Assembly: GCF_047496725.1 (NCBI RefSeq)
Contig: NC_132980.1
Span: forward strand, 1,493,001-1,557,000
Length of the DNA stretch: 64,000 nucleotides
Source of the DNA: Anoplolepis gracilipes
Taxonomy: Eukaryota; Arthropoda; Insecta; Hymenoptera; Formicidae
Direction: 5' to 3'
Each line of letters begins with the position of its first letter. Positions within the stretch are counted from its first letter, which is position 1. The notes below the pieces were generated by a model that saw only the letters and a program-made list of their open reading frames with translations, did not search any database and was not told the origin of the DNA. The position numbers and the translations under genes are program-made. Of this stretch, positions 30,483 to 41,235 are shown piece after piece.

Positions 30483-31682
30483 ATGACTGACATTCTCGAC
30501 ATCGCGGATGAGCCAATCTTTGACGATCGCATCGTCAAGATTGAGACTCACTCCTATAACCCATTCGCCAACACAACGTTCGGATACAGTGATGAGATAA
30601 GAATACCCATACAACAACAGGATCTGTATACATTGCCGTACGAGAGTTTCTTATACATCGAGGGAGAATTAAAGATAAAGAAGCCAGCTGGAGGATTCAA
30701 TGTAGTACTGCAAAATAATTGCGTTGCATTCATGTTTGACGAGATTCGATATGAACTCGATGGTGTGGAGATTGATCGAAATAGAAACGTGGGAATAACA
30801 AGTATGCTCAAAAACTATGTAACAATATCATCCGATAGAAGCGTGATTATGAGAAATGCTGGCTGGAGTGAGCCAACTATTGTGGATGGACACTTTAATT
30901 TTTGCGTACCGCTCTACATGTTATTGGGATTTTGCGAGGATTACAGACGCATAGTAATTAACGCTCGTCACGAATTGATCTTAATACAATCGCGCAATGA
31001 CAACAATTGTCTGCTTGGAGCTTCGACGCTGGAGCCTGTGATCAACATATTCAAGATACAATGGCGAATGCCACATGTGTTGTTGAGTGAAATTAAAAAG
31101 CTGTCTATGCTGCGCGCTCTGGAAAGCGGACGCTACCTCAGCATGGGTTTTCGCTCGTGGGATCTGTACGAGTTTCCGCTGTTGCAGCGTACAACCAAAC
31201 ATTCGTGGGCCATTAAGACCGCGACTCAGCTGGAGAAACCACGATACGTTATCTTTGCTCTGCAGACAGGCCGGAAGAATGTTATGTCCGAAGATGCGAG
31301 TAAATTCGACGACTGTAAATTAACAAACGTGAAACTCTATCTGAACTCGGAATGTTATCCGTACGATGACATAAATCTGGATTTCGATAAAAACAGATGG
31401 TCGATTTTGTACGACACGTACGCGTGTTTCTGCAAAAACTATTACGGATACGAGTACCTCGAACCGACTCTCATTGTCTCACTGTTTCTACAGTTCGGTC
31501 CGTTTGTGATCATCGATTGTTCTCGACAAAACGAATCGGTCAAGAGTGCAACCGTGGATGTGCGATTGGAATTTGAGTGTAAGGAGAATGTGGCTAATAA
31601 TACGACTGCGTACTGTCTCATCATACACGATCGCGTAATCCAGTACAACCCGTTGACCAACGTTGTGCGCAAAATTACCTAA
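30483..31682 (+). CDS. MCP: Major capsid protein, double jelly-roll type
   Basis: 399 codons. Early blocks Y-N-P-F-A-N-T-T-F, L-P-Y-E-S-F-L-Y-I-E-G and N-N-C-V-A-F-M-F-D-E-I-R-Y-E-L-D-G-V-E-I-D match the double jelly-roll major capsid proteins of insect Polintons. The second half has the R-x-x-x-F-A-L-Q and Y-P-Y-D-D-I-N-L-D-F-D blocks. It would form the hexagonal shell of a virus-like particle. The frame is intact. Confidence 0.9.
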   Translation: MTDILDIADEPIFDDRIVKIETHSYNPFANTTFGYSDEIRIPIQQQDLYTLPYESFLYIEGELKIKKPAGGFNVVLQNNCVAFMFDEIRYELDGVEIDRNRNVGITSMLKNYVTISSDRSVIMRNAGWSEPTIVDGHFNFCVPLYMLLGFCEDYRRIVINARHELILIQSRNDNNCLLGASTLEPVINIFKIQWRMPHVLLSEIKKLSMLRALESGRYLSMGFRSWDLYEFPLLQRTTKHSWAIKTATQLEKPRYVIFALQTGRKNVMSEDASKFDDCKLTNVKLYLNSECYPYDDINLDFDKNRWSILYDTYACFCKNYYGYEYLEPTLIVSLFLQFGPFVIIDCSRQNESVKSATVDVRLEFECKENVANNTTAYCLIIHDRVIQYNPLTNVVRKIT

Positions 31683-31782
31683 GTGTTTGCGACAATAATT
31701 TAGAGAGAGGGAAAGCTGGATATAAATCCGAGTGTTACGAGATGGTTGTCATTCTTCTTAACTGACGAAAAGAGATCTCATC

Positions 31783-32313
31783 ATGTCTGTACCAACGTTT
31801 GTCGATCTGCAAGGATTTGTCGTTTCGAATAAATTCATCGCAAAGGAGGTGGCGGTGCTGAGAAGAGGAACTGTTCTCGCACACTACATTTTTCGGAGTC
31901 CTATACCATGGCATCTCCTTACAAAATCCGAAAAGTGTCAAGCTTCATGGTTGATGGCGAATCATCATGGACTACAATGGGAGGATGGAATCGTTGCGTA
32001 CAGCATGGCGAAACGATTGATTACAACAGCTGTAGTTGAAGAAGAAGATGATAAAATGCAGTGTATCGTATACGTTAAAGGATGCCAGAAACGAGAATGG
32101 CTTGCTAATATGCTCGGCGACGATGTGAGAGAAAATTTAATCATTGAGACCTTGGATGCTGATTACGACGATATCGAATCTCTAAATAATCTAGATGTTA
32201 AAAATACTATACGATGTGAAAAACATGTTAAGAATTGCGCATTACAAAATGTATTTAAAATATTTAACTGGTGGTCGCAACGCCAGAAAGAATTGCAAGA
32301 TTTGGAAAAATAA
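31783..32313 (+). CDS. Conserved Polinton protein of unknown function
   Basis: 176 residues beginning M-S-V-P-T-F-V-D-L-Q-G-F-V-V, then K-E-V-A-V-L-R-R-G, W-L-M-A-N-H-H-G-L-Q-W-E-D-G and V-Y-V-K-G-C-Q-K-R-E-W-L. I recall this pattern as common in ant genomes next to Polinton genes. The opening D-x-x-G and strand pattern recall an RNase H-like fold, but I cannot confirm catalytic residues. It lies 100 bases after the capsid gene on the same strand. Confidence 0.6.
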   Translation: MSVPTFVDLQGFVVSNKFIAKEVAVLRRGTVLAHYIFRSPIPWHLLTKSEKCQASWLMANHHGLQWEDGIVAYSMAKRLITTAVVEEEDDKMQCIVYVKGCQKREWLANMLGDDVRENLIIETLDADYDDIESLNNLDVKNTIRCEKHVKNCALQNVFKIFNWWSQRQKELQDLEK

Positions 32314-32597
32314 AATATTTAAACACTAATATGTTTTATTTCTTATTCCCCCTCCTCATTCCCTCCCTCCCTCCCTCCCTCCCTCACGAGTCATTTAAGA
32401 ATTCTTTTTATCCGAGTATCGTCTCTCTCTCCCTTCTAAAAATTTCAGAGCACTAAAGTATTCTAGAATCTCCCACCACATTTACCACTAATCTCCCACT
32501 ACTTTGAAAAACGGGATGTCACGTATATTTGATTCTTCATACGGTCAGTGTTGCGTTAACCGTTCGTGAAAGTGGTCCACTTTTGAAATCTGGAAAT
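32314..32597. other. Spacer with (CCCT)n run
   Basis: Holds an AATAAA signal right at the end of the preceding gene (32,311) and a CCCT repeat at about 32,347-32,387. The rest probably carries the promoter of the next gene. Confidence 0.4.
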
Positions 32598-33346
32598 ATG
32601 TACTACGTCGAAAGAAGCAGTGGCGGCCCCAGCAGAAGCGTGAATAATTACGTACCGAATCGTTATGAAACTCTATTGTTTGAGAACAAATGTGACAAGT
32701 AAGTTTTTGTTTAACTTCTTTCTATTTTTTCACAAATTGTTTTTAAACTAATTTTTTTTTTATTTTATTTTTCTACAGCATTTCGTTGAAGCGTCGTGCG
32801 ATTCGTATACTAAGTAGACGATACGCATTGACAACCACGGAATTCAAATTCCTTGAAATTGGTATCAACGTGGGTACACCGAGTTACGTGGAAATTGTCA
32901 TAGGAGATCATCAAGGAAAGGAACTGGTATTATCTCTCGAAACGTGGAAGGGACTCTACGAGCAACGTCGCAATATTCACGATTTACTGCGAAAGGACTC
33001 TAAAGATACCTATAATTTTATAAGCGTTGGACCGCTAACAGTGCGAGTTCATACGATTAACGATACTAAACTTATAAGTCTCGAATCTTTAAACGTACGC
33101 ATGATGATGATTGAACCGATGTTACACCGTATGTTTAATCTCGATCAATGCATCGATGTAACCTTTGATCGATTGGTTAGAATCACCGAGACAGTCGATA
33201 CTAAGTTTACGCAATTCTCCAATATCGCGTCCACTATAACGGATAATAAAAAAGTGTCAAATGTAATATGCGCCAGCGACGCCTTCAATAAACATCAACT
33301 CGTCGATTGCGAACTGGTAGCTTTAGTTTTTAGTCACAATATGTAA
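32598..33346 (+). CDS. Spliced Polinton accessory gene
   Basis: Exon 1 (32,598-32,698) encodes M-Y-Y-V-E-R-S-S-G-G and N-R-Y-E-T-L-L-F-E-N-K. An 80-bp intron follows (GTAAGTTTTT ... TTTTTCTACAG). Exon 2 (32,779-33,346) continues in phase with I-S-L-K-R-R-A-I-R-I-L, giving 222 residues in all. Exon 2 is rich in beta-strand-like segments and ends L-V-F-S-H-N-M. No family was recognised. It is the second intron-containing gene of this element. Confidence 0.65.
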
Positions 33347-34159
33347 TAAAAAAAAAAATATATATATATAAAAGAGAAGAATAAAGTTTTTTTAAATTTA
33401 AATCATGATATAATTTACTCACACGCATTTCCCATCCGTGCTTCCTCCCACCCGTAAACAGTCCCAGTTCTCATATGTAGCTCGTTGCGGGGAATGACGT
33501 CATGCTGGGAAGGGAGATGCGAAGCTAGGGACCGCGAGAGAGTAAACGCTAGGAAAGAAAGAGATAGCGCGAGGCGAAGGAGAGCGAGAGAGTAAACGCT
33601 AGGAAAGAAAGAGATAGCGCGAGGTGAAGGAAAGCGAGAACGCAAACAGTAATTATTTTTCTTTTTTCTTTTTATAATTTTTTTTCTTTTTCTTTTTATT
33701 ATTTTTTTCTTCCTTTTTATTATTTTTTTTCTTTTTTTTTCTTTTTATATTAAAATATTAAGTTATTATATCTAATTATATCTAGTATATGAAGGAAGAA
33801 GGATGGGATAGATGAAGGAAGCGCAAGCAAGCAATTATATGTGTTTTAACATAATTTTTTTTATTTAAAAAGTGTGTGTGTTTATTTACAAAAATCTGTG
33901 TGTGTGTGTGTGAATTTAAAAATAAAAATAAAAAGAAAAAGATATAAAAAAAAAAAAAAAAAAATATATAAGAGATTGCACGCCGATGGTCGAGCGGTAC
34001 GGCACGACGGCGACTGCTGCTGCGAGGCGCTGGAGGGGATGACCGGGCGATCGTGGTGGCGTCCAGGTAGGGCTCCTGCATAACAGAAAAAAAAAAATTT
34101 ATTAATATTTTCATAATTTGAAAAAGAATACTTACACATCAAGGATTACTTACAATTAC
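33347..34159. other. Non-coding stretch with repeats and a GC-rich patch
   Basis: Contains an AT tail with polyadenylation-like AATAAAG (33,379), two tandem 58-60-bp units (33,533-33,590 and 33,591-33,648, words AGTAAACGCTAGGAAAGAAA), long T-rich runs, a (GT)n run near 33,897-33,911 and a GC-rich patch at 33,975-34,080. The frames over these are chance ORFs, though a short minus-strand frame starting M-Q-E-P-Y-L-D-A-T-T (from 34,078) could be an exon. Confidence 0.4.
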
Positions 34160-34356
34160 TGATCAGAATCAGTATCAGAATCTGGATCATTGTCGATAAC
34201 ATGTTGTAGATACAACATGTTATCGATATGTTGACGGATTTCCCGATGGATTTCTTGTAACTGCTCAGGACATGCTTGCCGATTTCCGCCTGGTAAACAG
34301 CAATTCTCGCAAGGCTTTCCCCTTAGTCTGTTGTTTTCATTCGTCCATATATAACT
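34160..34356 (-). CDS. Cysteine-containing exon-like frame
   Basis: On the minus strand an open frame reads K-P-C-E-N-C-C-L-P-G-G-N-R-Q-A-C-P-E-Q-L and then a helical stretch ending D-S-D-T-D-S-D-Q and a stop. It has clustered cysteines and an acidic tail, like the neighbouring zinc protein. It lacks a start codon near its beginning, so it would have to be a downstream exon. A perfect 16-bp palindrome at 34,193-34,226 lies inside it. Confidence 0.3.
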
Positions 34357-34490
34357 TTGTATTTAAAGATCACTGTTGAGAAATTTTTTATGTCAAGTTC
34401 GCGATTTCGTTGAAACTCCACCACCGCATTCAATAGTTTTTTGGTCACCATTTTTCACAGCACTTAATCCTAGCAAATGTCTACAAAAGT

Positions 34491-34922
34491 TTATTGCTGC
34501 GCACAAAAACGGCACACACTACATGCTATTACTTGGCACAGTGAGTGTCCACAATTATTACACGAGTTCCAACCGTGATAAATATATTGTCCTGTTTCAT
34601 GTTTATACACAATTTTACCTTGTGTATATGAATCTTGAACTTCGATGAAACATCCCGAACAAAATTTTTCACTATTTTCCTCGTCGTTGTCATACTTTTT
34701 TACTTCGTAATAAAATATGATGTTACACATTTCCTGCCGTTCAGTTATAATTCGTAAATCTTCACGCACTAACGGCACTATTTGTTCATTTAAATAGTCT
34801 TCCGGATCACTCTCATAATCAGAGTCATTCACTATTTCCACTTCTTCATCGCTGTCGTCGATGATAACCACATCTTCATTGTCTTCATTGTCTTCGATGA
34901 CAATCACATCTTCTATATTCAT
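34491..34922 (-). CDS. Small acidic zinc-binding protein, right end
   Basis: 143 codons. The first 48 residues are strongly acidic (E-D-N-E-D-N-E-D, D-D-S-D-E-E). The second half has F-C-S-G-C-F, then W-N-S-C-N-N-C-G-H-S-L-C and C-S-V-C-R-F-C. Its layout (acidic head, then C-x2-C / W-x-x-C-x2-C / C-x2-C tail, at similar spacing and total length) mirrors the left-end gene at 20,118-20,492, so the two look like paralogues placed inward from both ends. Function is unknown. Confidence 0.7.
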   Translation of the reverse strand: MNIEDVIVIEDNEDNEDVVIIDDSDEEVEIVNDSDYESDPEDYLNEQIVPLVREDLRIITERQEMCNIIFYYEVKKYDNDEENSEKFCSGCFIEVQDSYTQGKIVYKHETGQYIYHGWNSCNNCGHSLCQVIACSVCRFCAQQ

Positions 34923-35004
34923 TTTAGCACTAAATCGAAAGACACTCGACGACTGTTGAATACGTTTTAACGCGGAGACAGATTCTCAAATTCGAGCAGC
35001 CGAA

Positions 35005-35593
35005 TGTTGGCGCTGGTGCGTTGCATTCTTTCCTTAAAAATTATGGAAGATATTTTGCTCCAGTTTTATGGGAGATTTTCCGCAAGGGTACAAAGCTGCC
35101 GAACGTCGGCGCTTAAAATCTCTTTTTCCATAATATTCTAATGGTCATAAAATGATTATAAAAAATTAGAAAAAAAAAGAAAAAAAACACTTTTATGGTT
35201 TCTAAAATGTCCCCCGACTATAAATAAACTACAAAGATAAACATCTTGCAGTTCTTTCCCTAAAAATTATGGAAGATATTTTGCTCCAGTTTTATGGGAG
35301 ATTTTCCGCAAGGGTACAAAGCTGCCGAACGTCGGCGCTTAAAATCTCTTTTTTCATAATATTCTAATGGTCATAAAATGATCATAAAACTAGAAAAAAA
35401 AAACAGTTTTATGACTTCTAAAATACCCCCCCCCCCGGCTATAAAATCAACTGCAAAGATAAACATCTACTTTCGAACGTGTGTAGGACCCTTCCCCCCC
35501 CTTTCCCTAACAGACCCCTGCGCCTCTCAGATACCCCCGTCCCCGCACTCCCCTCAGCGCCCCATGGCTTAGAATCCCCACTATAACACTACT
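35005..35593. repeat. Polinton 1 right terminal inverted repeat, two tandem units
   Basis: Inverted counterpart of the left end. It has two tandem units (about 35,025-35,256 and 35,257-35,468) instead of three; the outermost one has decayed, with a C-run at 35,425-35,437. The outer GC-rich 120 bases end CCACTATAACACTACT. Confidence 0.9.
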
Positions 35594-36121
35594 TATATAT
35601 ATATATATATATATTCTCAGAGAAAGAAAAAGAGAAAAAGTAGAAAAATAAACGAAGAAAGCAATAGAAGCAAGACAGAAAGAAAAGGAAGAGAGAATAA
35701 TATATAATTGAAGAATAATATATTATATATTTATTATATATTTTATATATTTATATTTTATATTAATATATTATATACAATTCTTACAATTCTAATATTA
35801 TATTATATAAATATTTATTACATATTATATATTTATTACATACTAATTTTTACAAATATCATATTATTGTACAATGTGATTTTATGATTATTTATAAGTC
35901 GAATACTATGGAAAGTACAAAATATTTCCAAGAAATATTGACTTAGATTTAATTAGTTTTGTCTTATTTTCTTTAAACTGATCAGAATATCTGTCATTAA
36001 AGGCACGAGGTTTAAATATATAATTCTTCTCAGATATAATTTTTTTAAACGTTAATATAATTTTTTATAAAATTTATAGAGAAAAATTTTAAATTTCATT
36101 TATAAAAGTCACATTTAAAAA
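35594..36121. other. AT-rich stretch beyond Polinton 1
   Basis: TA-rich sequence resumes directly at the element boundary, then purine-rich AGAGAAAGAAAA and TATTATAT-type sequence. No gene seen. Confidence 0.5.
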
Positions 36122-36883
36122 ATGGATTTAAATGTAAATAGATTGGAAACTATTAAAGACGAAATTGAAAAATTAGATGGTATGCAAGGTTTAACTTCAA
36201 ATGAAATTTTAGATAATTTACAAATTTTTGACTCAATCATGTAAGTACTAAAATTTTATTTAATTTTTACTAATTAAAATTTTAAATAAATACGCATACA
36301 CACACATACATAGTTCTGTTATTTTTGTTACATCTTTAAATTTTGAACTATAAAGTGCTGTCGATTAACTGTAAAAATGTATATTAATATGAATTATAAA
36401 TGTATATTAATATATATCATAAATGTATATTATATTAAAAAGAAAAAGATTTGCCATTTTCTCGCCCTTTCTCTCATTTTTTCCGAACACATTTAATGTA
36501 CAATTTAAATACAAATAGTACAGTCCATGTTTCTCATCTATGCCTAGAATATACATCTCAGTCTAGCTGTTTATAACGTGCAATTATTCATCTATCTTTT
36601 TCAATAATATATCTTAATTATTATTGCAAAAATTGCAAAATGATAAAAAATTTTTAGATTTAGTTTACCATACTCTACCTGTATACGACTGATTTGACTT
36701 AACAATCACCTTGTATAATTATATATATGTGTAAATATATACATATGTTTGTATATACAATGTTAATAATTATTATACGTAATTATAATATGAAAACAAT
36801 TTAAGTTTCTTTTTTACTTCTACAGTGAAATAGTAGGATTTTTAGATGGCATTGAAACCCCACGCTTTGTCGGTGACAAGTAA
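36122..36883 (+). CDS. Two-exon mini-gene or gene relic, unknown
   Basis: Exon 1 (36,122-36,240) starts M-D-L-N-V-N-R-L-E-T-I-K-D-E-I-E-K-L-D-G and ends at a consensus donor (GTAAGTA). Exon 2 (36,826-36,883) follows a good acceptor (ttctacag) and continues in phase to V-G-F-L-D-G-I-E-T-P-R-F-V-G-D-K and a stop, 58 residues in all. The matching phases and splice sites favour real exons. I do not recognise the protein; it may be the 5' end of a host gene disrupted further on. Confidence 0.4.
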
Positions 36884-37265
36884 CAATATAAAGTTTTTAA
36901 ATTTTATTTAAATAACAATAGCGGACGGCGTGTACAAATTGTTGCATGGAATGATGTATTGTAATTACATATATTGAACCTCATATTAAATTGAATCATG
37001 TAAGTAATATTTATTTTTTATATATACCCTGATTTACAAATTGTATATAATAGTATAATAATTAAAAAAAAAATTTAATAATTGCACTAATATGATTTGC
37101 CATAACATTTTAACATAACAATTTGTCAGAATAAAATTTTGTATATAAGATTTATTAAAAATTGAACAATTTTGCTATACTTGACGTGTAATATTTTATG
37201 ATGATATTTTTATATTATAATTCCAGGATAATTATGTATATAATTACTTATTTTTATAATATATA
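36884..37265. other. AT-rich non-coding stretch
   Basis: Nothing recognisable. Confidence 0.5.
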
Positions 37266-38177
37266 CAGGGTGTCCCAGGACAATCTTCCGTCCGTAAAAT
37301 GACGTACTCCTGACACAATTCTAAGACAATTTTTCCTTTACCAAAATTTGATTTAAAACGTAGTTTTTGAGTTATAAGCGAAAATAGTTAGCAAATCACG
37401 CGTCGAGTATAGAAGGCAGCCAGGAGCGGCGCGGCGCACCGCGAGCGCGGGCGCAGCTGACCGTCCGACGAGTGATTACCGCCGCATGAGTCAAAATCGC
37501 TAACTATTTTATCTTATAACACAAAATTATGCTTTAAATAAAATTTTGGTAAAGAAGAAAATGGTGTATAATTACGTCAGGAATAAATGTTCCTTAAAAT
37601 AACGTCGGACGCTGCGATCAGCTGATTGCTACACGCGATGTGTCTGTCAGCTGAGCTGGAAAATCAATATATCGATCGGTCTGAAGTCGTCGACGACAAT
37701 GTCGATGACAATCGAAGGAGCGTCGCCGTCGCGAAGACGGTTATTTTTCTCTCTCACTCACTCACTCACTCACTCACTCACTCACTCACTCACTCACTCA
37801 CTCACTCACTCACTCACTCACTCACTCACTCACTCACTCACTCACTCCCTCTCTCCCTCCCTCCCTCCCTCCTTCCTTCCCTCCCACCCTCCTTCCCTCC
37901 CTCCCTTCCTTTCTTTTACACACACACTCAGCCATACACACATCGCGTGTAACAATCAGCTGATCGCAGCTTCCGACGTTATTTTAAAGAACACTTATTC
38001 CTGACGTAATTATAAGACATTTTCTTCTTTACCAAAACAACATATGATTTGCTAACTATTTTTGCTTATAACTCAAAAACTACGCTTCAAATCAAATTTT
38101 GGTAAAGAAAAAATTGTCTTAGAATTGTGTCAGAAATACGTCATTTTACGGATGGAAGGTTGTTCTGGGACACCCTG
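37266..38177. mobile_element. 912-bp palindromic element with (CTCA)n core (family B)
   Basis: Starts CAGGGTGTCCCAGGACAA and ends with the near complement (TTCTGGGACACCCTG). The inverted similarity continues inward through ACAATTCTAAGACAATTTTT, TTTGAGTTATAAGC and an inner pair around CGATCAGCTGATTG (37,615 and 37,955). The core is a (CTCA)n tract (37,752-37,846) followed by CCCT/CCTT repeats. The left arm has an extra GC-rich segment (37,420-37,480). No transposase; the frames over the core (Ser-Leu-Thr-His repeats) are artefacts. Confidence 0.8.
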
Positions 38178-39110
38178 TATATATATGTATATAAAATTTA
38201 GAAATTAATTAAATAACTATTAATACAATTAAATAAATAATTGTCAATATTTTTTAAAAGAACAATATTCTTACATTTATTTGTTAAAATATATCTATAT
38301 AATTGCAAATCATAAAAATTTCATATCAGATTTAATTTTTATAAATGTTTTTCTTTCGGGGTATATATAATAATTATAAAATATGATAATATTTTTAACA
38401 TTTAATATAAATATTAAATATATAAAAAAATTAAATATAAAGAATAAAAAAAAATCTTAAACATATTATATTATAATATTATTATCGAAATATATTTAAT
38501 AAACTTTTAATATTTAATATTAATTAATAAGTTATAGTATAAATTAATATATATTTGTATGTATTTCTTAATTTATTATTAAATTTCTTAATTTAATATT
38601 TAATTACACAAAATTTTGTAAGTTAGATTCTTTACTTAGACGGTGTACAAGCAAGAATACCTAAAGTATCTAGATTTAATAATAGAAATGTTCCGTACGA
38701 GTTGCAAATTCAAACAAATACGGTTATATCAAATTTAGTTTCATAATAAATAAATCTAGTTATATCAAAGTAATCAATTAAGTTCATTAGATATCGAACC
38801 AGAATTTGTTGAATTTTGTGATGCTTTAAATAAGTCAATATCTATCAGTAAGTTTTAAAACATCACTGATTTCAAGTAAAACTTAATATTATAAAAAAAA
38901 ATTAATATAATATTATAAAATTAATTATAAAATTAAAACTTAATATTCAAAGGTATCCATCTCGGCAATTCGTAGTATACTTTTGAGTCACGAAGTATTT
39001 TAAAAGCTATTCAGTCGATATAACCTACGCAAGGCAAAAATATTGCGGATTACCTTACTTCAGGCTTTCACATAAATTTTTAAATAATTTCTAACTAAAA
39101 AACGAAGCTT
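38178..39110. other. AT-rich stretch with an exon-like relic
   Basis: At 38,630-38,875 a more complex patch reads Y-L-D-G-V-Q-A-R-I-P-K-V-S-R-F, then after a stop and frame change S-S-L-D-I-E-P-E-F-V-E-F-C-D-A-L. It ends ATCAG/TAAGTTT, a damaged donor-like site. It may belong to the same unknown gene as 36,122. The remainder is AT-rich and empty. Confidence 0.3.
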
Positions 39111-39338
39111 TTACAACAATTTGGTCATTCTTGATTGTTATTTTATTTTAACATGTAGAATTACTACTTAAATTTTGTTCTACCTGTCGAACATTTTGTA
39201 TATGCCCAATGTTGCCTCAATTTTATTCTTTTTGATTTTTGTTTTATTTTATCATGTAGAATCATTTCTTAAGTTTTCCCACCTATTGTCGAACAACTTG
39301 TGTGTGTGTGTGTATGTGTGTGTGCGTGCGTGCGTGCG

Positions 39339-39386
<48 letters not shown>

Positions 39387-39805
39387 CAGAAAAAAAAATA
39401 TATATATATATACAGATACACACACACACACGCATATATATATATATACAGGGTGGACTATTTTATTCCATTTAGTCGAAAATCTCGAAAACCAAGCTTG
39501 GGAGAGAAAAATGTTTCAGACAAAAGTTGTATGGTTTCAAGGGGGCCATAAGATGGTACCATTGGTTTGACCTTGAAAAGTCATTTGAAGGTCACGTAAA
39601 GGTCACTTCAAGTTTCAAATGAATTTTTAAGGTCAAACCAATGGTGCCATCTTATGGCCCCCTCAAAACCATACAACTTTTGTCTGAAACATTTTTCTCT
39701 CCCGAGCTTGGTTTTCGAGATTTTCGACTGGATGGATTAAAATAGTCCACCCTGTATATATATATATGTGTGTGTATGTGTCCGTATATATATTTTTTTT
39801 GTCTG

Positions 39806-39841
<36 letters not shown>

Positions 39842-40045
39842 CGCACGCACGCACATACACAAGTTGTTCGACAATAGGTGGGAAAACTTAAAAAATGATT
39901 CTACATGATAAAATAAAACAAAAATCAAGAAGAATAAAATTGAGGCAACATTGGGCATATACAAAATGTTCGACAGGTAGAACAAAATTTAAGTGATAAT
40001 TTTACATGTTAAAATAAAACAAAAATCAAGAATTACCAAATTGCT
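39111..40045. repeat. Large inverted repeat around a nested family A palindrome
   Basis: Arms of about 460 bp face each other with the centre near 39,602. The outer part (for example CTACCTGTCGAACATTTTGT against its complement) includes (GT)n and (TA)n runs on both sides. The inner 39,449-39,754 unit begins CAGGGTGGACTATTTTA and carries the GACAAAAGTTGTATGGTTT and ACCATTGGTTTGACCTT words of family A. The right arm ends within a few bases of the LTR at 40,045. Confidence 0.85.
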
Positions 40046-41199
40046 GTTATTACGTCCTGTCGGCTCCACGTTTTTCCTCCCACGAAAATGAAACAATAAT
40101 CGTCCGATCGGTCACAAAAAGGATCGCGCGACGAAAAATATTTTAAACATTGAAAACGATGTCAAAAGAAACGACAGGAAAGGACCGATAATGAGATCCT
40201 GTAAATGAATAAATAGACAAACACAGTTGCATAATCTTAAGAAAGAAACAAATAATGCCACTACGCACTGTCAGCTCCACGTCTTTACCTCCTATAAAAA
40301 TGAAGCAATAATTGCCCGACCAGTTATAAAAGGGCCGCGGAACGAAAAAATGTTTTAAACATTGAAATCGATGTTCAAAGAAATCACCGAAAAGGATCGA
40401 TAGCGAGATCCCTTTAATAAATAAATAAATGAAAAACAGCTGCATAATCCCAGGAGATAACCAAATGAAGAATCTTCAAATTTCCTAAGAGGCCGTACAG
40501 AGCTCACCAATCAGCAACAACCAAAAATAAAGAAGAGAAAGATCTCATCGAACGACAGCTTTTTACACGTCAAAATTTCAAAAATACTCCCGCCCAAAAT
40601 TGTTAACACGCCCTCAAGATTTAATATAAAAAGGGAAGACTCGCGTATTACAGACACACAAAATTCAAATCAGTCGATAGTACAGCGTTAGATTCATTCG
40701 GCACAGTTATATTCTTATTTCGGTCGTTCGCTTACCCAAAGAATTCGTTTCACATATCGGGAGTTCTGATTAAGTCTTGAAAACTATTAGAGTCAGTGCC
40801 CAACAACGACCACCCGCCGAGCAAGAGCCACAACTGGGCCACAACCTGACCAGCAGCTAAAACGCAACGAATCTGCCTAGTAGTAAGTCTATTTTTCTTC
40901 TCTCTTTTACCGTCGTTTCTTTTCCCTTTATTCAACCCTGTTCTTTTATTAAAGTGCCTAAAATCGCGTCGACCCGCCGATTCTCGCGAGCTAACCGAGA
41001 CCATAGACTGGACGACACGACCGTGTGCGAAATCACGCCGTAACACATATTACACTTTTCGTAAATCTTTATTATTATTTTTTTTTATTAACTATTGTAA
41101 CGAATACCAACCAGAATAAAATCTTTAAAATCGCACTCGTTCCCCTTCTTTTCTGGTTGATGATCTCCGTACTTATGTAACCCGCGATCCACACACACA

Positions 41200-41235
<36 letters not shown>

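Larger units (their letters stand above)
19037..35593. mobile_element. Polinton/Maverick 1, full length (16.6 kb)
   Basis: It is bounded by inverted repeats starting AGTAGTGTTATAGTGGGGAT and ending with the complement. TATATA lies directly outside both ends (19,031-19,036 and 35,594-35,599), matching the 6-bp target duplication made by Polinton integrases, although the target is itself a (TA)n tract. It encodes the full core set: protein-primed DNA polymerase, integrase, packaging ATPase, maturation protease, major and minor capsid proteins, plus accessory genes. Most frames are open; two accessory genes carry frameshifts. Confidence 0.95.

Noticed and set aside
33970..34090. GC-rich patch with GGTCGAGCGGT resembling a tRNA D-arm
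   Set aside because: No anticodon stem, T-arm or acceptor pairing could be built.
37626..38004. Frames with Ser-Leu-Thr-His repeats
   Set aside because: They are translations of the (CTCA)n tract in a palindromic element.
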